Positions 24,973-35,352 of a stretch of DNA of 64,000 bases are shown here, one piece after another. Numbering within the stretch: the first letter of the stretch is position 1; every line of letters starts with the position of its first letter. The notes beneath the pieces are model-generated. The model saw only the letters and a list, made by a program, of their open reading frames with translations, made no database searches and was not told the DNA's origin. The DNA is taken from contig NZ_CP104004.1 of NCBI RefSeq assembly GCF_025231485.1, forward strand, positions 185,333 to 249,332, read 5' to 3'. The stretch comes from Salinirubellus salinus (lineage in GTDB: Archaea > Halobacteriota > Halobacteria > Halobacteriales > Haloarculaceae). Both the position numbers and the translations under genes were made by a program.

Positions 24973-26542
24973 ATACGAAGACGCCGGTTCGACGCTGGAC
25001 CTCATGGACTTCAAGAATGTCCGTGACGGCGGTGTCGTAGAAACGCCAACGACGTACGCGATGCTCATGCGGGTCCAGCCCCGCGAGTGGCTCATCCTCT
25101 CGGAGGAACGCCGGGAGAGCCTCTACCTGTCGTTCATGACGTTCCTTCGCGGGCTACAGTTCCCGACGCAGATTCTCTCGGTGACGACTGCGTACGACCC
25201 TGAGCCCTACCTGGGACGTTTTGAGAACGTCGACCGCCCGCTCATCGGGACGAGCGAGGATGGGGGTGACGAAGAGGACGCGCTCGACGAGTCGCCGCTG
25301 ATGGATTACGGGCGACAGTATCACGCTGAGTGGCTGCGGAACGTCGTCGACGTCGCGGAGATTCGTGACCGCGATTTCTACGTCGCGGTCTCGGTCGCGA
25401 AGGATGGAGAGGCCGACGATGGCGTCATGGCCCAACTTCGTGGGTTCCTGCCGGGTGGGAACGATGTCGAGACAGACAGCGAAACGGAAGCCGCGTGTCT
25501 CGAAGAAGTGAAAGCCCGCGCCCAGCGTGTGGCCTCGAAACTCCCGCAAACGCAGGTGAAAACAGAACTGCTCGACACGCGAGCGTCTGTCTTGGAAGTC
25601 CTCTATGAGGTCTATCACGGACAGAAGCCACCGATCTCGTTCACGCAGGGTAACTACACGCGCCCGGACGACCGCGCTCAGGAAGTTGCTGACGCGGCCT
25701 ACGATGTCGAGGCGGCGGCCCAGGCGGAAGCGAACGAGGATGGCGACTTCGAGTTTGACCGTATCTCCGAGGAGTACCCCGAGATTGAGATTGAGTCGGA
25801 TGCCGACCCCCTCGCGGCCGTCGGTGATGGTGGCTATGCCCACCCCGACTTCGTCGAACGGGTGGCGAGCTCGCGTATCCTTCGCTGGTACGCACGGAAT
25901 ATCGGGCCGGTTGGCCACGGTCCCCGCCCGGTCGTCCCGCGAGCCATCTACGCGGGAGTCAGCGTCGGCCTGCTGAGTTTCCTCCTCGGGGCCGTGGCGC
26001 TGGGGGGATTCGTGTGGTCGATGGAAGTTCCCCAACGCGGGTCGGACATCTACTGGCTGGCTCGAATGGCCTCGTTCGCGACCGGTGCGGTGAGCCTCCC
26101 TGCCTTCCTGTTGAGCCTCGTCGTTCTCTTCCCTTCGGGACGAAAGACGAAGGCGCTCTCGCTGGTCGGCCTCGGCGTGGTCGGCTATGCGATCAGCCTG
26201 TTCCTTGAGGCGTACCCCTATGAGTGGGACTCGAATGCGGCTGTGACGACGCTCACGGTCGAAGTGTACGCGGCTGGACTGGCCGCGTTACTGCTCTGTG
26301 TCGCCCTCGCAGTGCGGTCCCGGCAGAAGGTGGACCTCTCGAATCTCACCACGCTGCCTGTCGGTGGCGTCGACGGCGAGATGGACCTTGACCCTCTCAC
26401 CGACGGCGGCTGTACAGAGTTAGACACTGACGAAACGAACGGCGACGCGGTTGCTGACGACCCGCTCACGGCGGCAGACGCGGACACGGACACGGACGCG
26501 GAAGTGGACACGACGGACGAGCGAAACGAGGCAGACCAATGA
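24965..26542 (+). CDS. Membrane protein partner of VirB4 in the transfer operon
   Basis: 525 residues; both ends overlap neighbours (ATG inside the previous stop, ATGA with VirB4). Residues 1-310 are soluble: TPTTYAMLMRVQPREWLILSEERRESLYLSFMTFL and FYVAVSVAKDG look like the N-terminal domain of VirB4-like proteins, which in this system seems to be encoded separately. Four membrane helices follow at about residues 325-450 (VSVGLLSFLLGAVALGGFVW, GAVSLPAFLLSLVVLF, LVGLGVVGYAISLFLEAY, AGLAALLLCVALAV). The C-terminus is a long acidic tail. The inferred role is to anchor the VirB4 ATPase at the membrane. Confidence 0.6.
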   Translation: MTEYEDAGSTLDLMDFKNVRDGGVVETPTTYAMLMRVQPREWLILSEERRESLYLSFMTFLRGLQFPTQILSVTTAYDPEPYLGRFENVDRPLIGTSEDGGDEEDALDESPLMDYGRQYHAEWLRNVVDVAEIRDRDFYVAVSVAKDGEADDGVMAQLRGFLPGGNDVETDSETEAACLEEVKARAQRVASKLPQTQVKTELLDTRASVLEVLYEVYHGQKPPISFTQGNYTRPDDRAQEVADAAYDVEAAAQAEANEDGDFEFDRISEEYPEIEIESDADPLAAVGDGGYAHPDFVERVASSRILRWYARNIGPVGHGPRPVVPRAIYAGVSVGLLSFLLGAVALGGFVWSMEVPQRGSDIYWLARMASFATGAVSLPAFLLSLVVLFPSGRKTKALSLVGLGVVGYAISLFLEAYPYEWDSNAAVTTLTVEVYAAGLAALLLCVALAVRSRQKVDLSNLTTLPVGGVDGEMDLDPLTDGGCTELDTDETNGDAVADDPLTAADADTDTDAEVDTTDERNEADQ

Positions 26543-28858
26543 ATCCCCTACACAGACTCCTCGGGCGAGACAGTACCGAGGATGACGAGACTGAACGGAT
26601 CCCGATTGACGACCTCACGGGCGAGGAGACGCAACTCTCACTCGAGTATCTGAATCTGCTCGACCGGGACGCAACTCGGAAGAACATCGAGTGGGCGGCC
26701 TACCAGTTACAGGCTGAAGAACTCCCGTTGGTCTCAGCCATCGAATCCTCGAAGAGCGCGGGAAACTCGACAAGAAGCTCGTCGCGCCCCGTGCGATGGA
26801 GCGCCACCCCGAGTTCCAGATTCGCAACGAGAAGGTGACGCAGATTATGACCGTCACGGGCTTTCCCCGGAAGGTCAATCTCGGCTGGCTCGTCCCGCTG
26901 ACGATTGCGGACGTCGACCTCCGACTGTCGTTCCACATCACGCCGCGTAACCCCGCGAAGACTCGCCAACAACTCCAGCGACGCTACACGCAAACGACGA
27001 CGTCGCTGGCGCTCAAGAGTCGCAAAGGCCGGACGGACACTCACCAAGACGAACTCGAACGCGAAGACCTCCTGCGCATCCTTCAGGACGTGGTTCGGGG
27101 GACGACGAAGGTGTACGACATCGCGATCTACATGGAGTTGATCGCGGATTCCCACGAGGAACTCGACGAGATGCGCGAGCGCGTCGACACCATCCTCGCC
27201 GAACAGGACGTCGAGACGACCGTCCTTCGCCACCAGCAAATCGAGGGTAACGGGACGATTGTCCCGCTCGCGACGGACACTATCAAGAACGTCCACCCGA
27301 TTCAGTTGGAAGCGCTGGCGACGCTGTTCAACCTCGTCGAGCCGCCGATTTACGACGCGGACGGCATCATGATGGGGTTCGACGACACGAGTCGGCCGGT
27401 CATCATCGACCGCTATGCACACTCCGGGTACGGAATGGTCATCTCGGGGAAGACGGGGTCGGGGAAGTCCTACGCCCGGAAGCTCGAGATTTACCGCCGC
27501 TTGCTGGCTGACCCGACAGTCCAGTGTGTACTTTTCGACCCAGCGGGTGACGACTATCCGTTCTTCGCGGAGAAGCTGCGCGGGAAGTCATTCGCTTCGG
27601 CGGCGCACAGAAGGTGAACCCGATGGATATCGAACCGCCGTCGGGCGACCTCGGTGCGGCCGAGGATACCTACCCACTGACGGTTCGCTCGGTCGTGGAG
27701 ATGCTGAACACGCACTACGAAGACCGGGGCGGCCTCCCCGCTGCGGAAGAGGGAATGCTGATCCAGGCGGTCCACTACGCGTATCTCTCGAAGGGGATTG
27801 TCCTCGGTGAGTACGAGACGTACGCGAACGAATCGCCTATCATCGACGATCTCATCCGGGGCGTCGAGGTCATCACTCACGGTGGTTATGAGGCGGCGCT
27901 CGAGGAGGGCCTCGTCGACGAGGCCGAGTTCGAGCACTTCTGTGAGATGGGCGTGCTCTCTGAGGAGGGCGAGCCAATCACGGACGCCGGGATTTCGGTC
28001 CCGATGGCGGTGTTCACGCCCTCGGAAAAGCACCAGGAGGTCGCGAAGTCCCTGGAACCCAAATTTGAGTCGTTCAAGCCAGGCGGTATCAACTACAACT
28101 TGAACGGGACGACGAACCTCGAGTTGAACTCGCGGCTGGTCGTGATGGACATGAGTTCCTTCGCAGACACGGGCGAGATGCCGCTCATCCTCCACGCGAT
28201 GTTGCAGTGGGCGTACCTCGAGGCCAAGCGGTCGCCGAATCGCTTCGACGTGACGTTCGACGAGGCCCACTATCTGTTGGGTCGGGAGTCGACGCGGGAT
28301 CTCATCAACCTCTTCATCCGCCACGCCAGGCACTACGATGCCGGGCTGACGCTGATGAGTCAGACCGCACACGAGTTCCTGCGGACGGAAGAGCGCCGCG
28401 AGATTTACGAGAACTGTGACATCAAGATGCTGTTCTATGCGCAGTCGGTCTCGGACGCGACGAAGGAGTACTTCGACCTCTCGCCGGCTGAAGTGAAGTA
28501 CCTACAGTCAGCCCCGCGAGGGCAGGAATCCGGGTACTCTGGCTGTCTGTTGTCGACGACGAAACACGGTCGTCGCCGGCTCGAGGTTCACTCTGGTGAC
28601 TTTGAGCACTACATGATCGACAACAACCTCGACCCGTGGACGTACATCGAGGAGCGCGAGGGAACGCGCCGTCCCGAAGATGCCGGGTCGGTCGAGTCCG
28701 AGCTGGACCTGACTGATATGCCGGATATCACGAACCGCGAGTTGGATATGCAACTCACTGGTGAGTTCGCACAAGACCGGGCCGCATCGGAACCGTCGCC
28801 GGGGTCGGACTCCGTCGATGGCTCTGTATCAGATGTCCCGGCGTCTGGTGAGCGCTGA
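26539..28858 (+). pseudogene. VirB4/TraC-type transfer ATPase, split by two one-base losses
   Basis: Three frames join into one protein of about 770 residues. After ELPLVSAIE (one A missing at 26743-26745) the text continues as ILEERGKLDKKLVAPRAMER. After FAEKLRGK (one G missing at 27586-27587) it continues VIRFGGAQKVNPMDI. The P-loop domain has ISGKTGSGKSYARKLEIYR (Walker A), CVLFDPAGDDYPFF, and DVTFDEAHYLLG (Walker B with DEAH), plus TLMSQTAHEFL. The C-terminal part lists EYFDLSPAEVKYLQ and HYMIDNNLDPWTYIEE, typical of archaeal VirB4/HerA-like transfer ATPases. It is the energy-providing ATPase of the type IV secretion-like system. The start overlaps the upstream stop and the end overlaps the next start. 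The shifts are probably sequence errors. Confidence 0.8.
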
Positions 28859-30734
28859 TGGACCCCACGCTGCTGGCTCTGATGGTTCCGCAGCTCGCGG
28901 TGGGGTCGTTGGTGCCGCTCCAGTTGCTCGGTCCCGATTCGGTCGCAGAGGCAATCTGGGGATGGCTCATTGATACGCTCAATTCGGCAGCGTCGGAGAT
29001 GTCGTCGGCGCTCACTGACGAGCTCCTCAAGGGCCTACTGAAGGTCCCGAACCCACACGGTTCGACGGCGGCGAACGGAGCGTGGACTGGGATATTCGAG
29101 ATTTCACCAGCCTTGCTCCCGATCATGATCGCGTTGGCGCTCATCGCGTGGCCGTTCAGTGAGGACCGGGAGTCCGGGTTGATGGACCTCGTGGTCCGGA
29201 CGGTGATGGTGCTGTTGTTCATCGGGGTTTCCCAGCCTGCCTGGGGATTCGCGATTGACGCGACGAACGCCGTCACGATGGCGATTCTGAACCTCGACCC
29301 CGACCCGGGGTGGCGAACTATGGGTACGGAAACGGTCTCGTCGGCGCACCCACGACGTTCGCCACGTGGACGCTGAAGTTCATCGTCTCGATAGTCGCCG
29401 CGATTCTTGCGGTGCTGTCGCTCCTACTGGCGTTGTTCTTCCTGCTACTGCGCTGGTTCATGATTTGGATGGCCTACATCGGGACACCGTTTTTCGCGGT
29501 CGTCTGGTTCGTGGGCCGTGGTCCCTTCAAGTCGGTGGGGAGCGTCGGAGCGACGTTCATGCGGATGGGCGTCTTCGCGCTGTTAGCCGGCCCGATTATC
29601 GCTATCATCGTGTTGGCCTTCCAAGTCATCGAACACGGTGGTATCCTCCAGGCCACGGGCGGGAGTTCCGAGAGCGCCGGGGCGATGATTCAGAATGTCG
29701 CTGGCGAAACCGGCCTGATCTTCGCCGAACTCGCGTTGATGTTGCTCTTCCCAGTCGTGCTCATCGTGGCGATCTGGAAGCTCATCTCGTGGGCGGGCCA
29801 GCCCATCGGGGTTGGTGAGGCGGCGGCAGTCGCGACGATGGCTGTCACGGCCGCTGTCGGCGGCGCCGTCGCTGGCGCGACCGGTGGTGCGGCTGCTGGT
29901 GGGTCCGGCGGTGCGGCCTCCGGTGGCGCATCAGGCGGTGCATCGAGCGGTAGCGCCGCTGGCGGTTCGAGTGCGGCGGCCTCGGGCTCGGGAGCGAGCG
30001 CGGGGACTGCCGGGAGTGCGAACGTCGGGGCCGGCGGGTCCGGCCTCTCGAGCCGCATGACAGCGCGGGCGAAAGGCGCTGTCAGCAGCGTCAAGCAGAG
30101 CGCACACCAGCAGGCGACGAAACGTATCGGCCACTATGGAACGTCGGGGAAGTTGGATTCGGCACAGGCCTCGTTGTCTGAGGCGCAAACCGATCACAAA
30201 ACCGCGTCGTCACAGGCGAGGTTCATCCAGAACGCGATGGTGAACGAGGAAATGGACATGGCCGAGGCCAAGAAACAGGGCTTCCTCGACGCCGAGCCGA
30301 TGGAGAACCAGATGCCGGAGTTCAAGACCGACCCCGATACCCTCGACCGGAAGATGACGTATATGGGGACGGATGGAGCGAGTCGGTCGGTCAACCTCTC
30401 GCGGAAGTTCCGGGCGGCCAAGGCCGACCAGCAGGATGCCAGCGAGCGCATCACGACCGCCGAGAGCGACATCGCGAAGAACGCTGCACGGAACCGCCGT
30501 GTGGAGACCGGCAAGAAGGGGGTGAGAACCGGGAAGAAAGCAGGGACGATCACGGCGAAGACTGGCGCGGCCGCGATGATTGGCGGGGTTGGTGGCAACT
30601 CCTACCTCGCGTATTCCGCGGGCCGCCGGGCTGGTGGGCCGATGATCGGCTCGAATGGCTCGGAGTTCGGGAAAGCAGCGGGCGGCCAGAGCAAGCCACC
30701 CAAGCCCGACGATGGAAACGGGCCGGAGGTATAG
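28858..30734 (+). pseudogene. VirB6/TrbL-like polytopic membrane protein, split by one lost G
   Basis: Frame one (28858-29376) ends soon after AILNLDPDPG. Restoring one G in the run at 29307-29310 continues it as VANYGYGNGLVGAPTTFATW to 30734, about 625 residues in total. Six or so membrane helices (SPALLPIMIALALIAWPF, LVVRTVMVLLFIGVSQPAWG, FIVSIVAAILAVLSLLLALF, FMIWMAYIGTPFFAVVWFVG, ALLAGPIIAIIVLAFQVI, AELALMLLFPVVLIVAIWKL) are followed by an Ala/Gly/Ser-rich tract of about 110 residues. A charged helical tail follows (KLDSAQASLSEAQTDHKTAS and onward). This layout is typical of VirB6/TrbL inner-membrane channel proteins. It follows VirB4 with TGATG coupling. Confidence 0.65.
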
Positions 30735-30996
30735 ATTCAGCACTGAGTCGAGAGGGCTCTGAGCCGCTCTGTCTTCGCTCTCGCGGAGATTTAAATACGG
30801 GTATGGGGCTAAGAGGTGTGTGATTCAGAGGGACCGTCCCGCGATGCTGTGAGGGCCACAGACGGACCGTGGATTCATCTCGCGTAATCGCAGTCGGCCC
30901 TCTCGTCGATTTACACCATACAAAATCGCATCACCTCCGACCCCGCCTTCGGGCGACGCATGGCCACTCACCCATCGACATCACCAACAACAAACC

Positions 30997-32631
30997 ATGT
31001 CACCACCATATTACGGGGACCTCGCCACTGGAACTGTGGCAATCATCATCCTCGACCTTGCATACGTCTACGTCCGCCCCCGCTTACCGACCCCCGACGG
31101 CGGTCGTCGCGAGCGCGCACTCGAAGCGGCCATCGTCGCACTTCTCGTCTCGGGCTGGGGATTGCTCGCGTATCCGGCTTTGTTCACTCCAGCGTGGCAC
31201 GGAGCAGCGGGAATCGCGATGTACGGACTTCTCACGGTCCCTATCGTGGGCGTCCTCTTCTTCCTCGGGAAGCCGCTCATCCCGCCGATTGGAGCTGGCG
31301 GTGTAGTATTCATCCTGATGGTGATCGGACTCGCATTCCTGAATATGCTCCTCCCGGGGACCAACGGGGGGAGAGAGCTCTCGAATCTCCTGTCCGCACC
31401 GTTCCTGCTCGCTATCCCGGTTGGCCTCTTCATCGGCGTGTACGTTGTAGGGATCCTCCAACAGGAGATTGCTGAGGACGACGAGCCAGAGTATGACCCA
31501 ATCGGCTTCGCAGGGGGACCGACCTCTGAGACGCCGGACCCGAACAGCACGGGCAGTCCGTCCTCGAACACCTCTCCCTCGTCCCACACGCCGAATCCGC
31601 CGAAGCGCGTCTCGATTGACGAAGTCCCACAAGACCTTCGAGAACAATTCCAGCTCGGGGATTCGTCTCCCACAGAACGAATTCCGCTGGAGGAGTACCG
31701 CTATGACTGGCGATATTCAGAGACATCGTTCGACACTATCGGCGGCTACTACGACCTGAAGGACGCCCTCCACGAAGACGTGCTCAAGCCACTCCGAGCG
31801 ACACAGCGAGGAGATGATCGCTACTCACGATTCGGTATCGAACCGGAGCGCGGCATCCTCCTGTATGGGCCTCCGGGGACAGGGAAGACGATGTTCGCGA
31901 GAGCGCTCGCCGGAGAACTAAACATCCCGTTCGTGGAGCTGTCGCCGGCGGACGTGACGAGTATGTGGGTCAACGAAAGCAGCGACCAGGTCAAGACGCT
32001 GTTCAGCGAGGCCGACGAGATCGGGCAGTGTATCATCTTCCTCGACGAGGCGGAACATCTCTTCGGCGCTCGCGAACACACCGCCAAGAGTGCCCACGCC
32101 GAAGACCGGAAAGTCACGAGTGAGTTCCTTGCGCAACTCACGCGGGATGACCGCGAGGCGATTGTGGTCTCGGCGACGAACCGACCGGGCGATATCGACC
32201 GGGCGATTCTCCGACCGGGTCGCCTGACGGCACACTTCGAGGTTGGCCTCCCCGACGAAGAGGCCCGCCACGCGATTCTCAAGACCCATCTCAAGGACAT
32301 ACCCTCGAGAGTGTCGGGCGATGAGTTCGCGGCGCTGGCCCGTCACACGGCTGGGTTGACTGGCGCTGATCTCGCCAATCTCGTCGGACAGGCTCGCCGG
32401 AGTGCGGCACACCGGGACGCGAGCGCGGTCACCCGCGAGGACTTCCCCTCAGAGGACGCTCTCGAGGAGCTGTCGGCAGAGTTAGCAGTGGCGAACGAGA
32501 CGGGCGAACTCCCAGACGCCGACGACGGGTCGGATACTGAGACTACCGACTCGCCGGAAGCGAAAACGGGCGTGCGAGCGGATGATGAGGGTGATTCCGG
32601 ACCCGACGGCCCTGCTCGCGGCTACCAGTAG
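30997..32631 (+). CDS. Membrane-anchored AAA+ ATPase of the transfer module
   Basis: 544 residues. About five N-terminal membrane segments (TVAIIILDLAYVYV; AAIVALLVSGWGLLAYPALF; GIAMYGLLTVPIVGVLFFLG; GGVVFILMVIGLAFLNMLL; FLLAIPVGLFIGVYVVGIL) are followed by a Pro/Ser-rich linker. One AAA+ domain follows (residues about 245-500) with Walker A GPPGTGKTMF, Walker B CIIFLDEAEHLFG, an SRH-type stretch ATNRPGDIDRAILRPGR and C-terminal helices TGADLANLVGQARR. No FtsH-type HExxH protease domain is present. A lone membrane-tethered Cdc48/FtsH-like unfoldase is inferred. It is separated from VirB6 by about 260 bases. It could dismantle or remodel the transfer complex. The right module repeat lies about 90 bases after its stop. 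Confidence 0.7.
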   Translation: MSPPYYGDLATGTVAIIILDLAYVYVRPRLPTPDGGRRERALEAAIVALLVSGWGLLAYPALFTPAWHGAAGIAMYGLLTVPIVGVLFFLGKPLIPPIGAGGVVFILMVIGLAFLNMLLPGTNGGRELSNLLSAPFLLAIPVGLFIGVYVVGILQQEIAEDDEPEYDPIGFAGGPTSETPDPNSTGSPSSNTSPSSHTPNPPKRVSIDEVPQDLREQFQLGDSSPTERIPLEEYRYDWRYSETSFDTIGGYYDLKDALHEDVLKPLRATQRGDDRYSRFGIEPERGILLYGPPGTGKTMFARALAGELNIPFVELSPADVTSMWVNESSDQVKTLFSEADEIGQCIIFLDEAEHLFGAREHTAKSAHAEDRKVTSEFLAQLTRDDREAIVVSATNRPGDIDRAILRPGRLTAHFEVGLPDEEARHAILKTHLKDIPSRVSGDEFAALARHTAGLTGADLANLVGQARRSAAHRDASAVTREDFPSEDALEELSAELAVANETGELPDADDGSDTETTDSPEAKTGVRADDEGDSGPDGPARGYQ

Positions 32632-32721
32632 GGAAGACGCTCTCTCACGAGGCCGGGGACTCGGAATGGCGGTGACGGGTTTTCTGTGGCGTAGCAGCGC
32701 GAGGGCGGCCAGGGGTTTGGT

Positions 32722-32769
32722 CCTACGCAACAACTGAACCGGCTACTGACTTCACTCTGTTGCGTAGGA
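32722..32769. repeat. 48-bp inverted-repeat element, right copy
   Basis: Same 11-bp perfect arms and total length as the copy at 18831-18878. The centre differs at about half its positions, but the flanking bases of the arms agree. It lies between the AAA+ gene and the replication operon, so it closes the right side of the transfer-like module. The surrounding gap (32632-33087, about 455 bases) holds no other gene that I can support. Confidence 0.6.
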
Positions 32770-33087
32770 ATCATTGGCTCGCCGTTCCCCACCCGGCGGC
32801 TCTGTTCGCGACGTCGGGGGTCCCTCGGTTCGCATACTCCCCCACCAACCGCTGTGCAACGGTCGGTGGCAGTACGGTACTCCGGCGTGGCTGGCAACGA
32901 GGCCACGTATCGCGATGATTCGATCTCGTCGTCGACTTCACTTCGATAGAGGGTGTGTCCGCATTCGTGGCTCGTGACGCTCGGTGGAGATATGCGGGAT
33001 TGTGGGGAATGGCGACGAAAACTGCCCGATTACGCCCGATTTCGCTGTCTCGTTTTATAGCGAGATAGAGCGTATAGTTGAGTGGAC

Positions 33088-34169
33088 ATGAACACCCTCC
33101 GTGAAGATGCCCAACTACTCCACGAGCAGGTGGCCCCCACCTCTCGGACGACCAAGCAGATGACTACGACGTCGACGCTCTCGAGACACTGTTCGACTCC
33201 TACGTGAACACGTATCGAGTGCCGAGAAACGCGGCCTTCGACAGCGTCCGTAACCACGTCCTCAAAGAGGCGGATGTGGATACGGAAGCGTTCTGGGCCT
33301 CACTCCGAGGCGGCGACCAGGGAACGACCGAGGAACCGCTTCCGCTCTCTGAATGCACCACCGACGGCGCATGGGTGACGGTGCGAGCGAAAATTGTCGA
33401 ACTCTGGGACCCCCGTGAGGACTCGATCCACCAGGTTGGTCTGGTCGGTGACGAGAGCGGCCGGATGAAGTTCGTCGCGTGGACGAAGTCGAACCCCCCA
33501 GTCCTCGAGGAGGACACGACGTACACGTTCAAGGACGTCGTCGTCGATGAGTACGACGGCAATTACTCGCTGAAGATTAATTCGCGGAGCGAAATCATCG
33601 AGCACGCGAGGGACAGTCCGGAGGCCATCGGCACGGTCGGGACGATGACGACCGTCTATGAGGGTGTGTTCGTTGCGATACAGAGTCAGTCGGGCCTCAT
33701 CAAGCGATGCACAGATCCGGAATGTACGCGCGTGATTCAGCAGGGCGAGTGTAGCGAGCACGGCCCGAACGAGGGTGAGTTCGACCTCCGAATCAAGGGC
33801 GTCCTCGACGATGGGGAGTCCGTTCAGGAGTGTCTGTTCACCGCTGGAATGACGGAAGTCGTGACGGGCATCGACCTAGAGACGGCGATGGAGATGGCGT
33901 CGGACGCGCTCGACCTCACTGTGGTTGAGCGGCGACTGACCGAGATGCTCATCGGCCGCCGATTCACGGTCGAGGGGCCGCTTCTCGGTCGGTATCTCCT
34001 TGTCGACGAGGTGACGGATTCATCGAACCGGGCGTTCGCTCAGGGCTACCACGATGCGGTTGATGACCTGCTTTCTGAGTACGGCTATTATGGGCCGGGC
34101 CTGACGGCCGAGAACATCGAGGATCTCCCGCAGACCTATGACGCGCCGGTCGCGGCAGGAGGGAACTAA
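33088..34169 (+). CDS. RPA-like single-stranded DNA-binding protein (one lost C near the start)
   Basis: The true start is the ATG at 33088 (MNTLREDAQLLHEQVAP). One C is missing from the run at 33134-33138; restoring it continues as HLSDDQADDYDVDALETLF into the long frame that runs to 34169, about 360 residues. One frame spans nearly all of it, hence typed CDS. An OB-fold (WVTVRAKIVELWDPREDSIHQVGLVGDESGRMKFV) and a zinc-finger-like stretch (CTDPECTRVIQQGECSEH) are followed by a helical tail. This is the haloarchaeal Rpa architecture. The product protects single-stranded DNA in replication and repair. It is co-transcribed with its partner gene five bases downstream. Confidence 0.8.
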
Positions 34170-34174
34170 GACCA

Positions 34175-34972
34175 ATGGCAGCAGCAGACACCACCCCCCA
34201 GCAGACGGACGTACCGACTCGCGAAGTCGCCAAGCGCGTCTTCGCCGCAGAGCTGAACACGGCGACCTACACGTTCAAAACCTCACAAGATGAGCGCGCC
34301 CCGGTCTACGTTGCGCTCCCGACGGGCGAGCGGGCCAACCGCATCTGTATCGCGGGGACGGTCACGGATATCGAAGACGTCGGAGAGAGCGCAGAGTACC
34401 TCCGCGCTCGCGTCGTCGACCCGACCGGGACGTTCTGGGTGTACGCTGGCGAGTACCAGACAGACGCGCTCAAGCAACTCAAAAAGGTTCAGGCGCCGGA
34501 GTTCATCACGATCGTCGGAAAGCCACGGACCTACAAGACTGACGACGGGTCGGTGAACGTCTCGGTTGTTCCCGAAGACGTCGGCGTGATCGACCTGGAG
34601 ACGCGGAACGCGTGGGTGTACGAAACAGCGGCGCGGACGCTCGAGCGCGTTCACTCTGCGCGGGAGACGTCGCCGAAAGTAGCAGCACTTGCTCGCGAAC
34701 AGTACGGCCACGATGGGTCGTCGTTCGCGCACGTCGCGGCGTTCGCCCTCCAGGACCTCCTCAATGTGAGCGGTCACGACGCGATGAGCGGGACGAGTCT
34801 CGACGAAGAGGCGTTCGAGAAGCGTCTGCTTGAAGTCGAGTCTGAGGACTCGGCAGAATCCTCGGGCGGCGACGTCGACGACGCTGCGGATCTCGAGAAC
34901 GAGTCGCTGTCACCGGAGGAGCTGGGGAAGCAACTCGGTGACCCATCCGGCGTCGACAGCGAATCCGACTAG
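34175..34972 (+). CDS. RPA-associated protein (COG3390-like)
   Basis: 265 residues. PTREVAKRVFAAELNTATYTFK opens the protein, followed by an OB-fold region (RICIAGTVTDIEDVGESAEYLRARVVDPTGTFWVYAGEYQ) and DAWVYETAARTLERV-like helices. The second half includes HVAAFALQDLLNV and an acidic tail. It matches the small RPA-associated proteins encoded next to rpa genes in haloarchaea, where the pair is required for DNA-damage resistance. Context is decisive: it follows the RPA gene directly. Confidence 0.8.
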   Translation: MAAADTTPQQTDVPTREVAKRVFAAELNTATYTFKTSQDERAPVYVALPTGERANRICIAGTVTDIEDVGESAEYLRARVVDPTGTFWVYAGEYQTDALKQLKKVQAPEFITIVGKPRTYKTDDGSVNVSVVPEDVGVIDLETRNAWVYETAARTLERVHSARETSPKVAALAREQYGHDGSSFAHVAAFALQDLLNVSGHDAMSGTSLDEEAFEKRLLEVESEDSAESSGGDVDDAADLENESLSPEELGKQLGDPSGVDSESD

Positions 34973-34974
34973 TC

Positions 34975-35352
34975 ATGTTCGGACGGCGTTCCGGAATCAA
35001 CGGTCGGTTTGATGACCCGCGAGCTCACGACGGGAAGTACCCGCCGGACTGGGATGCTCGGCGGAAGGCGGTCTATGAGCGCGATAATTATACCTGCCAG
35101 CAGTGCGGGCGACGGAGTGGTCCCCACGCCGGTGATGGTGGGGTCGTGTTGCACGCTCATCACCGGCAGTCGCTTCGTGACGGTGGCTGGCATCATCTCG
35201 GGAACTTGGTGACGGTCTGCCAGTACTGCCATGACGGGATTCACGGTCACCCGACGGGGAGTGGCTACGGAGTGGGTGGGTTCAACGGGCTGCGCGTCCT
35301 TCGAGCGGCCGGTCGAGCCTTCCTGCGAGGCCTCCGGTGGGTGCTGCGATGA
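34975..35352 (+). CDS. HNH endonuclease
   Basis: 125 residues. The HNH fold is clear: a CXXC pair (YTCQQCGRRSG), LHAHHRQSLRDGG with the metal-binding His, HLGNLVTVCQYCHDGIHGH with the central Asn, a second CXXC pair and the final His. Such small HNH nucleases occur in plasmids, phages and restriction loci. It is the third gene of the operon with RPA and its partner, two bases after the previous stop. Its end overlaps the next start (ATGA). Confidence 0.8.
   Translation: MFGRRSGINGRFDDPRAHDGKYPPDWDARRKAVYERDNYTCQQCGRRSGPHAGDGGVVLHAHHRQSLRDGGWHHLGNLVTVCQYCHDGIHGHPTGSGYGVGGFNGLRVLRAAGRAFLRGLRWVLR

Noticed and set aside
30736..30996. Possible extra gene between VirB6-like and AAA+ genes
   Set aside because: Open frames here do not have consistent coding character; the region more likely holds the AAA+ promoter.
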